From positions 1 to 64,000 of the forward strand of contig NZ_QRCC01000002.1 in the NCBI RefSeq assembly GCF_009833125.1: a stretch of 64,000 bases of DNA. The letters run 5' to 3'. The DNA comes from Nitrosomonas sp. HPC101. Its GTDB lineage: Bacteria; Pseudomonadota; Gammaproteobacteria; Burkholderiales; Nitrosomonadaceae. The position numbers were made by a program, and so were the translations under genes. The notes beneath the pieces were generated by a model. That model was not told the origin of the DNA. It saw nothing but the letters and a program-made list of their open reading frames with translations, and searched no databases. Positions 10,097-19,882 of this stretch are shown one piece after another (within the stretch, counting starts at the first letter, position 1; each line of letters starts with the position of its first letter).

Positions 10097-11500
10097 ATGA
10101 ATCAATATCGCGAAGAGTACGACACAATGGGTACCGTGCAGGTTCCTGTCAACGCTCTCTGGGGTGCGCAAACACAACGATCCCTCGAAAACTTCGTCAT
10201 TTCAGGCGAACGCATGCCAACAGCATTAATTCATGCGCTGGCAGTGGTTAAACGTGCGGCCGCCAGCGTCAATCAGGAACTGGGATTACTGGAAGAGACA
10301 ATTGCCCGAGCAATCATTGCTGCAGCTGACGAAGTGCTGACGGGTAAGCATAACAGCGAATTCCCACTGCTCGTCTGGCAAACTGGTTCCGGTACGCAAA
10401 CCAACATGAACATGAACGAAGTGCTGGCCAATCGCGCTTCAGAAATCCTGGGCGGGACACGCGGCAAGGATCGCAAGGTACATCCGAACGACCATGTCAA
10501 CAAGGGGCAATCCTCCAATGATGTTTTTCCTACAGCCATGCACATTGCTGCCGTGGAAGCCATCCGCAACCAGCTCATTCCTGCACTGGAAGCTTTGCGT
10601 AAAACACTGGCTTCCAAATCAGCAGCATTTTCCGATATCGTCAAAATCGGCCGCACCCATTTACAGGATGCCACACCACTGACACTGGGGCAGGAATTTT
10701 CAGGCTATGTTTCACAGCTTGATCATGGGCTGGCTCACCTTGAATCCGCACTGCCGCATCTGCTGGAACTGGCACAGGGAGGAACCGCTGTAGGAACCGG
10801 TCTTAACACTCACCCGGAATTCGCGCAACGTGTCGCGGCAGAAATTGCGCGCCTCAGCGGTTATCCTTTTGTAACCGCGACCAACAAATTCGAGGCATTG
10901 GCCGCACATGATGCACTAGTCCATGCACATGGGGTGCTGAAAACACTGGCGACCGCACTGATCAAAATTGCCAACGATATCCGCTGGCTGGCATCCGGTC
11001 CGCGCTGTGGTATTGGTGAAATTCTTATTCCGGAAAACGAACCGGGAAGCTCGATCATGCCCGGAAAAGTCAATCCCACCCAAGCAGAGGCGGTTGTTAT
11101 GCTGGCGTGCCAGATTATAGGAAATGATGTTGCAATCAATCTGGGCGGCGCCATGGGGAATTTTGAGCTTAACGCCATGAAGCCACTGATTATTCACAAT
11201 TTTTTACAAAGTACACGTTTGCTCGCGGACGGCGCAAAAAGCTTCAATACACATTGTGTAACGGGCATTACCGCTGATACAACGCGTATTCAGCAGCATT
11301 TACAAAATTCATTGATGCTAGTCACTGCACTTAATCCTTATATCGGCTATGACAAGGCATCTGAAATTGCCAAAAAAGCCCACCATGAAACACTAACGTT
11401 AAAAGAAGCCGCGATCAGGCTTGGTTACATTACAGCAGAACAATTTGACGTGTGGGTTAACCCGCACAAAATGGTGGGAAGAACAAAAGAAGGTCTATAG
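10097..11500 (+). CDS. fumC: Fumarate hydratase class II
   Basis: 467 residues, the length of iron-independent tetrameric fumarases. It catalyses reversible hydration of fumarate to L-malate in the TCA cycle. The superfamily signature [15 protein letters not shown] is near residue 317-331. The active-site segments [13 protein letters not shown] and [15 protein letters not shown] are also visible. It lies downstream of queF, possibly in one transcript. No T-rich terminator was found in its own orientation before the hairpin at 11570, which faces the other way. Confidence 0.97.
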   Translation: MNQYREEYDTMGTVQVPVNALWGAQTQRSLENFVISGERMPTALIHALAVVKRAAASVNQELGLLEETIARAIIAAADEVLTGKHNSEFPLLVWQTGSGTQTNMNMNEVLANRASEILGGTRGKDRKVHPNDHVNKGQSSNDVFPTAMHIAAVEAIRNQLIPALEALRKTLASKSAAFSDIVKIGRTHLQDATPLTLGQEFSGYVSQLDHGLAHLESALPHLLELAQGGTAVGTGLNTHPEFAQRVAAEIARLSGYPFVTATNKFEALAAHDALVHAHGVLKTLATALIKIANDIRWLASGPRCGIGEILIPENEPGSSIMPGKVNPTQAEAVVMLACQIIGNDVAINLGGAMGNFELNAMKPLIIHNFLQSTRLLADGAKSFNTHCVTGITADTTRIQQHLQNSLMLVTALNPYIGYDKASEIAKKAHHETLTLKEAAIRLGYITAEQFDVWVNPHKMVGRTKEGL

Positions 11501-11569
11501 GGCAGAAATCTGTCACGCCCCCATCCAAATGGATAACCAATTCAGCTTAATAACTGGAGCTAAAAACAA

Positions 11570-11598
11570 GGCGGTTTGAATTCTTGATTCAAACCGCC
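11570..11598 (-). terminator. Intrinsic terminator of the 45-residue protein gene
   Basis: A perfect 12-bp inverted repeat, GGCGGTTTGAAT (11570-11581) and ATTCAAACCGCC (11587-11598), encloses a 5-base loop. On the minus strand the stem is followed by TTGTTTTTAG, the usual U-tract. On the plus strand no T-run follows, so it is oriented to end the small gene at 11626-11763. Confidence 0.8.
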
Positions 11599-11625
11599 TA
11601 ACGTGGTACACGAAGTACTATAAAA

Positions 11626-11763
11626 TTAGTACTTACCGCCAAATCCACCAAACCAGATCATCATCCCAATCGCAAGAAAAGAAACTGTAGCAACAACAAT
11701 TACTTTCCATGCTTGCTGATTCTTCGCTGCTTCTCTCTGGGTTGTCTCTGCATCATATCCCAT
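11626..11763 (-). CDS. Small single-pass membrane protein, 45 residues
   Basis: Not recognised as a named family. The ATG at 11763 follows a strong GGAGG Shine-Dalgarno with 8 bases of spacing, and the 45-codon frame ends TAA just before a perfect intrinsic terminator, so it looks like a complete one-gene unit. The protein has a polar N-terminal half ([20 protein letters not shown]), one membrane span ([18 protein letters not shown], about residues 21-38) and a Gly-rich tail ending GGFGGKY. It is reminiscent in size and layout of accessory subunits of respiratory complexes such as the four-helix-free subunit IV of aa3 oxidases, but no diagnostic motif supports that. The gene is easy to overlook because of its size. 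Confidence 0.75.
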   Translation of the reverse strand: MGYDAETTQREAAKNQQAWKVIVVATVSFLAIGMMIWFGGFGGKY

Positions 11764-12032
11764 AGCCTTATCCTCCTAATTAATTAAATACTTTTATCTC
11801 TTCTCAGATAAACTCCCACTCGCTCGGGAAACCGATAGTGACTTTATTAGTCCAGATACCCGACACTACTCGCTTTATGCACCTACTACCTCTGTAAATC
11901 CACAAAGCTAAAAAGATTCTAACCTAGATTTTTTGACAATGGAAGCAAAAGCAAAGGCTCTGTCAAAGGATACACACAAAAAATAAAATGCTGAATCGAA
12001 CTCATTACTCAGGTTTTCCTGGGCGAAGCTGA

Positions 12033-12689
12033 CTAATGCATATGATTGGCCCAATCCAGAGCATCGAGCCCCGCTTTTGCCAAGTCAGCCTGATCCAGAA
12101 ACCCAAGCCTCGCTAATAACACTCTCTGCTTGTTCCATATCCCTCTTTTCCCTGGCTTCCATCACGGAATTAACCATGCACAAAAGACTATAACTCAAGT
12201 TTGGCTCGTACTTGAATAACCGCTCAATCTCATCAATTTCGGCGTCACGCATCACAGCGACAATAATCTCGGAAACAGCCTGCTGGATTTGATCTTGCTA
12301 CCCGAAACAATAATAGGCCTGGCAAAGAAATCACCCTGAAACATTTCAAATCCCATATCCGTATACATCCTGGCCCGCTCTAGGCTATCCACCTTCTCCG
12401 CCAGCAAAATCACCAGCCATGCCTTCAGTTCAATGCTGCATGACCTCGGGAGTAGGTGTAATCGTCCCCAGCAGTAACTCATGATTAATATTGAAAATCC
12501 ACGCAGATTACCAAGGACATGCCGGATACCCAGATAGCCGTACGCATTCACCACCACGTTGGCAGAAGCATGAAAACCATCCGAAACTTCTGCCTGGCTA
12601 TTCACTTGCTATCCGAAATAAGAGCTCACAGGCAATCAGATTCTGATTGCGGTCCAGCATTAACTGCTTGCCCAGAAAAATATTTCCAT
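12033..12689 (-). pseudogene. Decayed EAL-HDOD signalling protein
   Basis: Fragments of an EAL plus HDOD domain protein are spread over shifted frames. An ATG at 12689 begins MEIFLGKQLMLDRNQNLIAC and stops after FRIASE. The next frame has NSQAEVSDGFHASANVVVNA, then a jump (internal deletion of much of the EAL barrel) to LLAEKVDSLERARMYTDMGF and FQGDFFARPIIVSGSKI, typical of the EAL end. After another frameshift comes AVMRDAEIDEIERLFKYEPN, the start of HDOD, which ends early. Intact members have about 400 codons; only about 220 remain. It sits directly downstream of the GGDEF gene. Confidence 0.85.
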
Positions 12690-12701
12690 TGAGTCCAATT
12701 A

Positions 12702-13511
12702 TCAAGGGGCGACCATGATGCGGCCCTTACCGGATTTCTTGGCCTGACAAAGTGCTTCATCTGCACGTTTAAACAAGGATTTCTGACTTTCACGAAGCTG
12801 ACGGAAAGCAACACCACCACTGAAAACAATTGGAACAGGATTACCATCCATGTCTGCAAGTGTTTTTTTGGAGAAACTATTCTGCAAGCGCTGCATCACC
12901 CAGACTGCTGACTCCAGCGTGACGTCCGGCAGTAATACAACAAATTTCTCACCGCTGTAGCGGGCGACCACATCACTTGGCCGCAGCGATTTTTTCGTCA
13001 GCTTTACCAGGTGAATCAAAACATCATCACCGAACTGATGACCATAGACATCATTGATTCGCTTGAAATCATCCAGATCGAACATGACCGCACACAATGT
13101 ATTCTCGTTTCGATCAGCACGCGCCGCCTCCCGCAAATAAATCGCATCCAGACCACGCCGGTTGAATGCGCCCGTCATCTGATCGTAATGCACAAACTCC
13201 CGCAGCTGCTCAAGCTCTTGCTTGAGCAGCTCGATCTGGTTTTCAGCAAGCCGCACCTGCTCCTGCGCGCTGTATATCTCATTACTGTAACGCAGACTCC
13301 TGGTTTCACCCAATACTGTATCCAAGATATCAATGATCTCGTCTACATTACTGGTTTCCCGGATTCGACACGCGTATTGCTCAACCTGCTGGCTATATTC
13401 GTCCGCACCCGCTATCGGTTTCTGATTTTTCTCTTCAATCTTATTTTTTTTCTTGCCAGCAATCGAAGATTTGACCAGCTGCAATACCTTTTTTTCATCT
13501 GAAATCTGCAT
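12702..13511 (-). CDS. GGDEF-domain protein with degenerate active site (SGEKF)
   Basis: 269 residues from the ATG at 13511, chosen because AGGAGG lies 6 bases upstream; longer starts have no such site. An N-terminal acidic/basic region and a coiled coil (about 80-107) lead to a GGDEF domain at about 105-269. FDLDDFKRINDVYGHQFGDD (145-163) matches the metal- and substrate-binding part of diguanylate cyclases. The signature GG(D/E)EF reads SGEKF at 186-190. The RxxD inhibitory site, which binds c-di-GMP, is intact as RPSD at 177-180. The Glu-to-Lys change removes a metal ligand, so loss of cyclase activity and a receptor role are plausible inferences. It lies between the EAL-HDOD remnant and the GAF-ATPase gene. 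Confidence 0.87.
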   Translation of the reverse strand: MQISDEKKVLQLVKSSIAGKKKNKIEEKNQKPIAGADEYSQQVEQYACRIRETSNVDEIIDILDTVLGETRSLRYSNEIYSAQEQVRLAENQIELLKQELEQLREFVHYDQMTGAFNRRGLDAIYLREAARADRNENTLCAVMFDLDDFKRINDVYGHQFGDDVLIHLVKLTKKSLRPSDVVARYSGEKFVVLLPDVTLESAVWVMQRLQNSFSKKTLADMDGNPVPIVFSGGVAFRQLRESQKSLFKRADEALCQAKKSGKGRIMVAP

Positions 13512-13771
13512 GATCATCCTCCTGGAACTACACCGCAATAGTTGTAATTTTCCGGAGCAATCCGGGAAATTATCTGAGAAAAATATCCGCCCGGATTCGG
13601 AAAAAACCCTGCTACCAAGCATTTATTTAGCAATAGAAAGGCTAACAGAAGCTGCTTGAAACAAAGGAAAGAATTGAAGGAAAACCGTGCCAGTATTCAG
13701 TCATGCGATTGTCAGGCATTTATGAATATCAACGAAACAAGAGGTTGTTTGACAAGCTATGCGGAAATTCT

Positions 13772-16156
13772 TTATTTGATACACACCGCACGCACCTGAT
13801 GAATATCGGTAATTCCCTGCAGCACCTTCTCTATCCCATCCTGCTTCAGAGTACGCATGCCATCACCCAGTGCGGTCACCAGCATTTCAGTGACACGTGC
13901 GTGTTCCTGTATGTTTTTCTTGAGTGCATCAGTCGCCGCCAGTAATTCATGCAGACCAACCCGACCCGCATAACCGGTTTCTGTACAGTGCTTGCAACCG
14001 ATCGGCTGATACAGAGTAATCTGTCCATTTTCATCACCATATTGCTGAATCCAGCGCGCTTCAATTTCACGATAGGCCGCGTCGGGATCAGCCTTGAAGG
14101 GCTCGATATTTTTCAACTCCTCACAATATTCTGTCAGTAACGCACGAATTTCTTCTTGGCTGGCCGTATACGGTTTTTTACATTTGCACAATCGCTTAGC
14201 CAGGCGTTGCGCCAGAATCCCCAGCAATGCATCAGCAAAATTGAATGGATCCATACCCATATCCAGCAAACGAATAATAGATTCCGGAGCACTATTGGTA
14301 TGCAGCGTAGCAAATACCAGATGCCCGGTAAGTGAGGCTTCAATACCGATTCCAGTCGTCTCCTTGTCTCGCATCTCACCCACCATGATGATATCCGGGT
14401 CCGCTCGCAGAAAAGATTTCATGATTGTGGCAAAAGTCAGGCCAGCCTTGGCGTTAATTTGTACTTGACGTAATCCTTTCTGAGTGATCTCAACCGGATC
14501 TTCTGCCGTCCAGATTTTGGTTTCCGGCCGGTTCAGATACTTAAGAATAGAATGCAGTGTTGTCGTTTTACCGGAACCAGTCGGTCCGCAGACAAAAAAT
14601 AATCCATAGGGTTTACTGATAATCGATTTCAGCTGCGCCTGGTTGGCAGGAGTGAACCCCATTTTTTCCAACGGAATCGGTTCACCTGCAGTCAGAATAC
14701 GCATAACAACATCTTCTACACCGCCAGCTGAAGGAATAGTCGCAACCCGAAGCTCGATATCAAGCGGTGCGAACTTGCGAAACTTGATCTTGCCATCCTG
14801 TGGTTTGCGTTTTTCCGAAATGTCCAGATCACACATAATCTTGATGCGTGTCACCAGTGGATTACGATAATTGGCAGGAATTTCAATATAGGGCATCAAT
14901 GAACCATCTTTACGGAAACGGACACCGGTTTTTCCCTTGCCGGGCAAGGGTTCGATATGAATATCCGAAACACCCATTTTATAGGCATCCATAATAATGC
15001 GATTCACCAGCTTAACCAGTTCATTGTCTGCAGCTGCCGAAGTTTCATCCGCTTCAGCCTCCCTGATCTCCTCTATGCCTTCTTCCAGATTGGAGAGCAT
15101 GTCATCAATGCTGCCACCCAGATTTTCCACTTCCGCACTACCATAGAATAAATCCAACGTGGCCTTGAATTCACGACGGGTACAAACCGTATAGATGATC
15201 TTCTTGTACTTCGGAAAGATCTGATTAACAATACGCAGCGCCTTGATACGCTCTGGATCCAAGGCCAGCACGACCAATCCATCATTTCCGTCATCTATCG
15301 GCAACCAGCTGTTACTCTGAACAAACTCCCGTTTAAGATTTTTCAGCAGATCCATCGGTTTAACTCGATCTGACTTGTAACCTTCGTATTTCACACTAAA
15401 AAAACTGGCCAAGGCCTCACCTATTTGCATGACGCCGATACCCAATTCATCAATTAATACATCTTCCAGATCACAACCCATTTCACGCGCCCGCCTGGTC
15501 GCCAACTCAAACTCGCTGGTACTGATCACCATATCGACAATCAGCTGATCATAACGGGTCTTGCCTAACAGCCGTTGCATCCGATACTGTTTAAAGGCAG
15601 CTGCCAATACCTGGCAGACTTCACCCAAATGATCAACTATCTTTTGCGAGAAAGGCTCATCAGCCCGGTTATTGATGAGCTGCACCACACCCAGAAAATC
15701 GTTATCACCGCTACTTAGAATCGGTGCCACAAGCATCTGTTTAGTCCGATATCCTGTCCGCTTATCCGCTTCTTGCAGAAAACGCGAGTACTCCCCCTGC
15801 CTTCCGAGCTCATTCCGATCATAAACATCCGCGAAATTAACAATTTTCCTGTGTAAAGCCACAAAGCCGGCAACACTCTGTTCATTAATCGGTAATGTCA
15901 AATCTTGGCAGGAATCCAGACCGGTTTTAACACGCGAAATAAGGCTGGTTCTATCACTACTTACGGAATAGATCGTCAAGCGATCTGCATTAAACGCCTC
16001 GCAGATATCCTGGTTTATCTCAAACATGATTTCGTCGATATCTCTCGCTGTGTGAATTTTGTCGATCACAGATCGCAAACACCCAGCAGAATCGGATGAA
16101 ATGTCGACTTTGGAAATAACGCCCAAACCCGTCTGAAAAGACTGAGATGTACGCAT
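13772..16156 (-). CDS. GspE/PilB-family secretion ATPase with N-terminal GAF domain
   Basis: 794 residues, well beyond the usual 550-600. A GAF domain occupies about 35-190 and contains LVAPILSSGDNDFLGVVQLI. A MshEN/N-terminal GspE-like region follows at about 205-340. The hexameric ATPase has Walker A GPTGSGKTTT at 524-533, Walker B IIMVGEMRD, the His box GHLVFATLHTN and a four-Cys zinc motif (CKCKK ... GCKHCTETGYAGR). Such motors power type II secretion, type IV pili or MSHA pili. No platform or pilin genes are beside it, so it must serve parts encoded elsewhere or act with the operon at 35-45 kb. The classic RLG c-di-GMP motif of MshEN was not evident. Neighbours are c-di-GMP signalling genes. 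Confidence 0.92.
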   Translation of the reverse strand: MRTSQSFQTGLGVISKVDISSDSAGCLRSVIDKIHTARDIDEIMFEINQDICEAFNADRLTIYSVSSDRTSLISRVKTGLDSCQDLTLPINEQSVAGFVALHRKIVNFADVYDRNELGRQGEYSRFLQEADKRTGYRTKQMLVAPILSSGDNDFLGVVQLINNRADEPFSQKIVDHLGEVCQVLAAAFKQYRMQRLLGKTRYDQLIVDMVISTSEFELATRRAREMGCDLEDVLIDELGIGVMQIGEALASFFSVKYEGYKSDRVKPMDLLKNLKREFVQSNSWLPIDDGNDGLVVLALDPERIKALRIVNQIFPKYKKIIYTVCTRREFKATLDLFYGSAEVENLGGSIDDMLSNLEEGIEEIREAEADETSAAADNELVKLVNRIIMDAYKMGVSDIHIEPLPGKGKTGVRFRKDGSLMPYIEIPANYRNPLVTRIKIMCDLDISEKRKPQDGKIKFRKFAPLDIELRVATIPSAGGVEDVVMRILTAGEPIPLEKMGFTPANQAQLKSIISKPYGLFFVCGPTGSGKTTTLHSILKYLNRPETKIWTAEDPVEITQKGLRQVQINAKAGLTFATIMKSFLRADPDIIMVGEMRDKETTGIGIEASLTGHLVFATLHTNSAPESIIRLLDMGMDPFNFADALLGILAQRLAKRLCKCKKPYTASQEEIRALLTEYCEELKNIEPFKADPDAAYREIEARWIQQYGDENGQITLYQPIGCKHCTETGYAGRVGLHELLAATDALKKNIQEHARVTEMLVTALGDGMRTLKQDGIEKVLQGITDIHQVRAVCIK

Positions 16157-16168
16157 TTTTACGCTATC

Positions 16169-16933
16169 CTAAAATTCAAATATATGATTACTCATCAATC
16201 TATGAGGGCTGAAACACGTAACGCCAGCCAGAATTTCACGCATAGTGACTTCTGCCTCGCCCTGTCGCAGGTGAGTAATATATATTTCGGCATCACGCTG
16301 CAATTTATTCAATTCATCAGCGAGCATAGCCGGATAAAAATGTCCGGAACGTATTGCGAGATCCTGATTAGCGTTACTGAAGGCAGATTCGATAATTAAA
16401 TAGCGCAGGTTCGTAATCTGATTGATTGCTTCCCATAACGCGTCACTGGCCGTGGTATCGCCTGTAAATACTAAACTGGATCGCCCGGAATCAAGCTGAA
16501 AACCCACAGCTGGAATAACATGATGCGCCGGCACAGGCGTTATCTTACGTGAACCCAACACCACAGTTTCACCCACAGCAATTGGCTCATAACGCATGTA
16601 AGGGCAAGCTGCATTGGGAATACAGGAAAAATCCGGCCAGACATGCCAGTTAAAAATATGTGTCTGTAAACACTTCAGCGTGGATGGCAAAGCATGCACA
16701 ACCAGCGGGCGATCACGCAGACTGCCCGTTGTATCTACCAAAAAAGGAATAAAAGCAGTATGGTCCAGATGGGCGTGCGTAACAAATACATGGTCAATTT
16801 TCGACAGTTCATCCAGAGAAAGCGTGCCAACCCCGGTACCAGCATCGATGAGAATATCTTCATCCAGCAACATCGCGGTCGTATGAGAATTTGCTCCTAT
16901 TCCTCCACTACAACCCAATACTCTTAATCTCAA
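16169..16933 (-). CDS. Metallo-beta-lactamase-fold hydrolase (cyclic-nucleotide phosphodiesterase class II-like)
   Basis: 254 residues. The zinc-binding motif THAHLDHT is at about 52-59. Further ligands are suggested by HHVIPAVGF, the TGDT strand and a late THLRQGE. Overall it resembles class II 3',5'-cyclic-nucleotide phosphodiesterases and related RNase Z-like hydrolases; the substrate cannot be set from sequence. The TTG start at 16933 is favoured by GGAGGG about 9 bases upstream. The gene ends 12 bp before the GAF-ATPase gene, so the two are probably one operon, which puts a possible signalling hydrolase next to a GAF-containing motor. Confidence 0.82.
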   Translation of the reverse strand: MRLRVLGCSGGIGANSHTTAMLLDEDILIDAGTGVGTLSLDELSKIDHVFVTHAHLDHTAFIPFLVDTTGSLRDRPLVVHALPSTLKCLQTHIFNWHVWPDFSCIPNAACPYMRYEPIAVGETVVLGSRKITPVPAHHVIPAVGFQLDSGRSSLVFTGDTTASDALWEAINQITNLRYLIIESAFSNANQDLAIRSGHFYPAMLADELNKLQRDAEIYITHLRQGEAEVTMREILAGVTCFSPHRLMSNHIFEF

Positions 16934-17329
16934 AACTACAAACCCTCCATTCCAGAATCAGCCCGAACGCGACAGTTGATCACTTTCGACTATCTCAACG
17001 GTTATACGAACACTGACCTTCACCGCCTCGATCAGGTACATCCATCGGACGAGCACGCCATGCGGCGTTGTCCCATATTGCGCACAAGGAGTGTGCGACC
17101 TTTCGTCGTATCCTGTCTAGCAGCGTGATGCGATACTAAGGCACCTCTGAAAAACGCTACCAGGCTAACCCGCAGGACGAGGTGCTGGTACCGAGTAAAA
17201 GGCTGAGCTTTACATAATAAATGAGCATTTTAAGCCACCTTTTAACGCAAAAATGGCAATGCAGATAGTTTTTACAGAGATTCCCTCGGTTTACTGCAAC
17301 AAATGGAGACTTACGGTCGATTTCCACTA
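16934..17329. other. Intergenic debris with a possible insertion-sequence end
   Basis: No gene is recognisable. GGCACCTCTGAAAAACG at 17140-17156 resembles the terminal repeat of IS5-group elements and is followed by about 170 bp of unassigned sequence. A small palindrome (CGCACA/TGTGCG around an AGGAG loop) lies near 17080. The interval reads as a decayed insertion, but no transposase fragment was identified. Confidence 0.35.
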
Positions 17330-17755
17330 TTATTTAAGCAACAATACTGGAACAGTTGAAAGTTGAATCAGCTTGTTAGCAACAGAACCAAGTAGCAAAC
17401 CCTTAACGGCTCCCAACCCGCGTGGGCCAATAATGATCTGGTCGCACTTTATTTCTTCAGAAAACTGCAAAATCATAGGCACAATTTCTCCTACTACAAT
17501 ATGGTGTCGGTAAGCAACACCCTTCTCTTCTAGGTGATCACGTGCCTGCTGCAAGCCCTTAAGCCCTTCCTCACGATAATAATCCCCGATCTCTTCTTTA
17601 CTAACAAACATGGAAACATTACCCGTCAAAGGAATACGCACGTTCAACAAATGAATATCCGGTCTTTCACGATACCAGTCGAGCCGTTTTACGAATTCCT
17701 CAACCGCCCGCTGGGAAGCTTCAGAACCATCTACAGGTAGTAGCATTTTTAGCAT
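17330..17755 (-). CDS. Universal stress protein, UspA family
   Basis: 141 residues from the ATG at 17755, which has AGAGGGGAT just upstream. A start 29 codons earlier would add a region unlike the family. The fold begins MLKMLLPVDGSEASQRAVEE and ends with the ATP-binding consensus IIIGPRGLGAVKGLLLGSVA (G-2x-G-9x-G(S/T) type), so it probably binds ATP. Universal stress proteins are cytoplasmic and induced by growth arrest and stress; a specific role cannot be given. terC lies about 110 bp downstream on the same strand. Confidence 0.9.
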   Translation of the reverse strand: MLKMLLPVDGSEASQRAVEEFVKRLDWYRERPDIHLLNVRIPLTGNVSMFVSKEEIGDYYREEGLKGLQQARDHLEEKGVAYRHHIVVGEIVPMILQFSEEIKCDQIIIGPRGLGAVKGLLLGSVANKLIQLSTVPVLLLK

Positions 17756-17864
17756 AAGATCCCCTCTTTTCACGTGTAATCCATCACAAACAACACTGCA
17801 ATAATCAGCCAGCACCAAGAACTTATAATCCGATCCTTCCACAACACATGCTGCCTGACCGGAT

Positions 17865-18587
17865 TCAATCTTTTTTCAGCAAATCGACCGAAACACCTCT
17901 CTTTTTATGTATCCGTATTGCCAGCCATTTTCCGATGCTGATAACCAGCAACGCGCTTCCCACTGGCGCAAGCCAATGCAGATAAGCAGCCTGCGTATCC
18001 ACCCATTCCTGGCTAACCGTATCAGTCGTCAATAATCCGCCCGCAATCCAGCCTAACAAACCGGCACCAGCAACAATAATAACGGGAAAACGCTCAATCC
18101 ACTTCATCACCAGCTTGCTACCCCAAACAATGATGGGAACGCTGAACAACAAACCAAATATCACCAGCGCCAGGCTATCCTTAGCCGCACCTGCAATGCC
18201 CATCACATTGTCCAGACTCATCACTGCATCAGCGACAACAATGGTTTTGATGACACCCGACAAAGTTGTCGCGCCTCCTTTCACGACCGGTCCGCTCTCG
18301 TTGATGGCCGGCTCCGGTAACAACAGCTTAACGCCGATCCACAACAACAAAAAAGCACCGATTATTTTCAGATAAGGCAACGTCAATAGTTGAAGGGCAA
18401 AAAAAACCAGCAGAACACGTATCCCGATCGCTCCCGCCATTCCCCAGAATATGCCCTGATTACGCTTATTTTCAGGTAAATTCCGGCATGCCAGCGCGAT
18501 GACTACCGCATTATCAGCACCCAGTGCAATATCAATAGCAATAATCTGAAAAACGGCAACCCAGAACTGGGGATCAGTCACTTCCAT
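17865..18587 (-). CDS. TerC-family integral membrane protein
   Basis: 240 residues with about seven membrane spans. The TerC hallmark acidic motifs within spans are present: IDIALGADNAVVIALAC near residue 18-34 and VADAVMSLDNVMGIAGAA near 117-134. Members are linked to manganese or other metal export and to tellurite resistance in some species. This short form is of the YjbE type; by family knowledge these may be metal exporters feeding exoenzyme metalation. It starts 6 bp after the patatin gene ends, suggesting co-transcription. Confidence 0.9.
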   Translation of the reverse strand: MEVTDPQFWVAVFQIIAIDIALGADNAVVIALACRNLPENKRNQGIFWGMAGAIGIRVLLVFFALQLLTLPYLKIIGAFLLLWIGVKLLLPEPAINESGPVVKGGATTLSGVIKTIVVADAVMSLDNVMGIAGAAKDSLALVIFGLLFSVPIIVWGSKLVMKWIERFPVIIVAGAGLLGWIAGGLLTTDTVSQEWVDTQAAYLHWLAPVGSALLVISIGKWLAIRIHKKRGVSVDLLKKD

Positions 18588-18592
18588 AATGC

Positions 18593-19882
18593 TTACTCCT
18601 GTTGCCCGGAAATAAACGCGAGTACCTCATCCTGCTGCCGCATCGTGTCCTGATAACCCAAATCAATCAATGCCCGGCAAAAGGGTGCCTCAAATAACAC
18701 ATAACTGAGCATAGCCGAACCTTTTGGCCCCATTGCCCCGGCAGCATGAAAAAAATAGCGAATTGCGCGTGGCAAGCTGCTGGCATATGCCTGCGCCAGC
18801 TCATCAATTCTCTCACTCGGAGTGATTACCATACAGGCCACCGTACGTAGCAAAGGCGTATTTCCCACTTGCACCTCAGGAATCAGGCTGAGCGTCTGGT
18901 TGATGCGCTTCAAACGCTCAAGATCCGCATCCAGACCATCCAGAAAAATACTGTTCATCACATGTCCGGCAATCTGTGCCGGAGGCGGATAGCCGGTCAC
19001 CTTGATACGTTTGCAATCAACCTCTTTTTTTTCGTTTACCCCAATCACCAGCAAGCGATCTGCCCCCAGATGCAATGCTGGGCTCAATGGCGCAAACTGC
19101 CGCATGGAACCATCACCAAAATATTCGCGATTTACCCGGATTGCCGGGAAAATCAGTGGGATCGAAGCAGATGCCACCAGATGCTGAATACCAATGCGCG
19201 ATGGAACACCGATACGTTGTGCACGCTTCCAGGGAATGATGCTGGGGCTGGCCTGATAAAAAGTAACAGATTGCTCGGAAGCATAGCCCCAGGCCGTTAT
19301 GCCAAGTCCATGCAACGCCCCTGCATGGATACTTCTGCGTATGCCTCTGAAGGGTAAATGACAAGCCAGCAATTGCCGGAGTGGCGTATTGTCCAGCAGC
19401 GAAACCGGTTTTCCCGCCATTCTGCTCGATACGAGCGAAACAAAATAACGTAGCGCGTTATTTAACACGCCGATCAAATCAGAACGATAAATCTGGCCGG
19501 TATGAAGATTGCCCCATACGGTCTCCAACCGTTTAACTCCCGTAGAAAAATGAGTTGCTGCCATGGCAAGACCGGCAGCGTTGATCGCTCCGGCAGAAGT
19601 ACCGCAAATCACTGGAAAAGGACTACGTGCATGCGGCGGCAGCATTTCGGCAATGGCCCGTAATACACCTACCTGATAAGCCGCCCGCGCGCCACCGCCA
19701 GTCAGAACCAGGCCCAACCTTGACTGCTGCGAATCATCTTGGGGTATTCCGCTCACTACTCCATCCCGATCTGTATCGGCATCATTATTTATACTCCTGC
19801 TTATGTTTTCAGATTTCCTGTTCAGCTCACAATATGCAAGACATAACATCCTGCACAACACCTGATCAATCAATAGATACAC
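18593..19882 (-). CDS. Patatin-like phospholipase
   Basis: Up to 429 residues from a GTG at 19882; the true start may lie downstream, because the first 50 residues are not family-like. The oxyanion hole LTGGGARAAYQ is at about 60-70. The nucleophile elbow GTSAG has Ser96. The catalytic Asp is in YFGDGSMRQFAPLSPA, completing a Ser-Asp dyad. Bacterial patatins are lipid acyl hydrolases; the substrate and location are unknown, and no clear signal peptide is visible. terC follows 6 bp later. Confidence 0.9.
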   Translation of the reverse strand: MYLLIDQVLCRMLCLAYCELNRKSENISRSINNDADTDRDGVVSGIPQDDSQQSRLGLVLTGGGARAAYQVGVLRAIAEMLPPHARSPFPVICGTSAGAINAAGLAMAATHFSTGVKRLETVWGNLHTGQIYRSDLIGVLNNALRYFVSLVSSRMAGKPVSLLDNTPLRQLLACHLPFRGIRRSIHAGALHGLGITAWGYASEQSVTFYQASPSIIPWKRAQRIGVPSRIGIQHLVASASIPLIFPAIRVNREYFGDGSMRQFAPLSPALHLGADRLLVIGVNEKKEVDCKRIKVTGYPPPAQIAGHVMNSIFLDGLDADLERLKRINQTLSLIPEVQVGNTPLLRTVACMVITPSERIDELAQAYASSLPRAIRYFFHAAGAMGPKGSAMLSYVLFEAPFCRALIDLGYQDTMRQQDEVLAFISGQQE

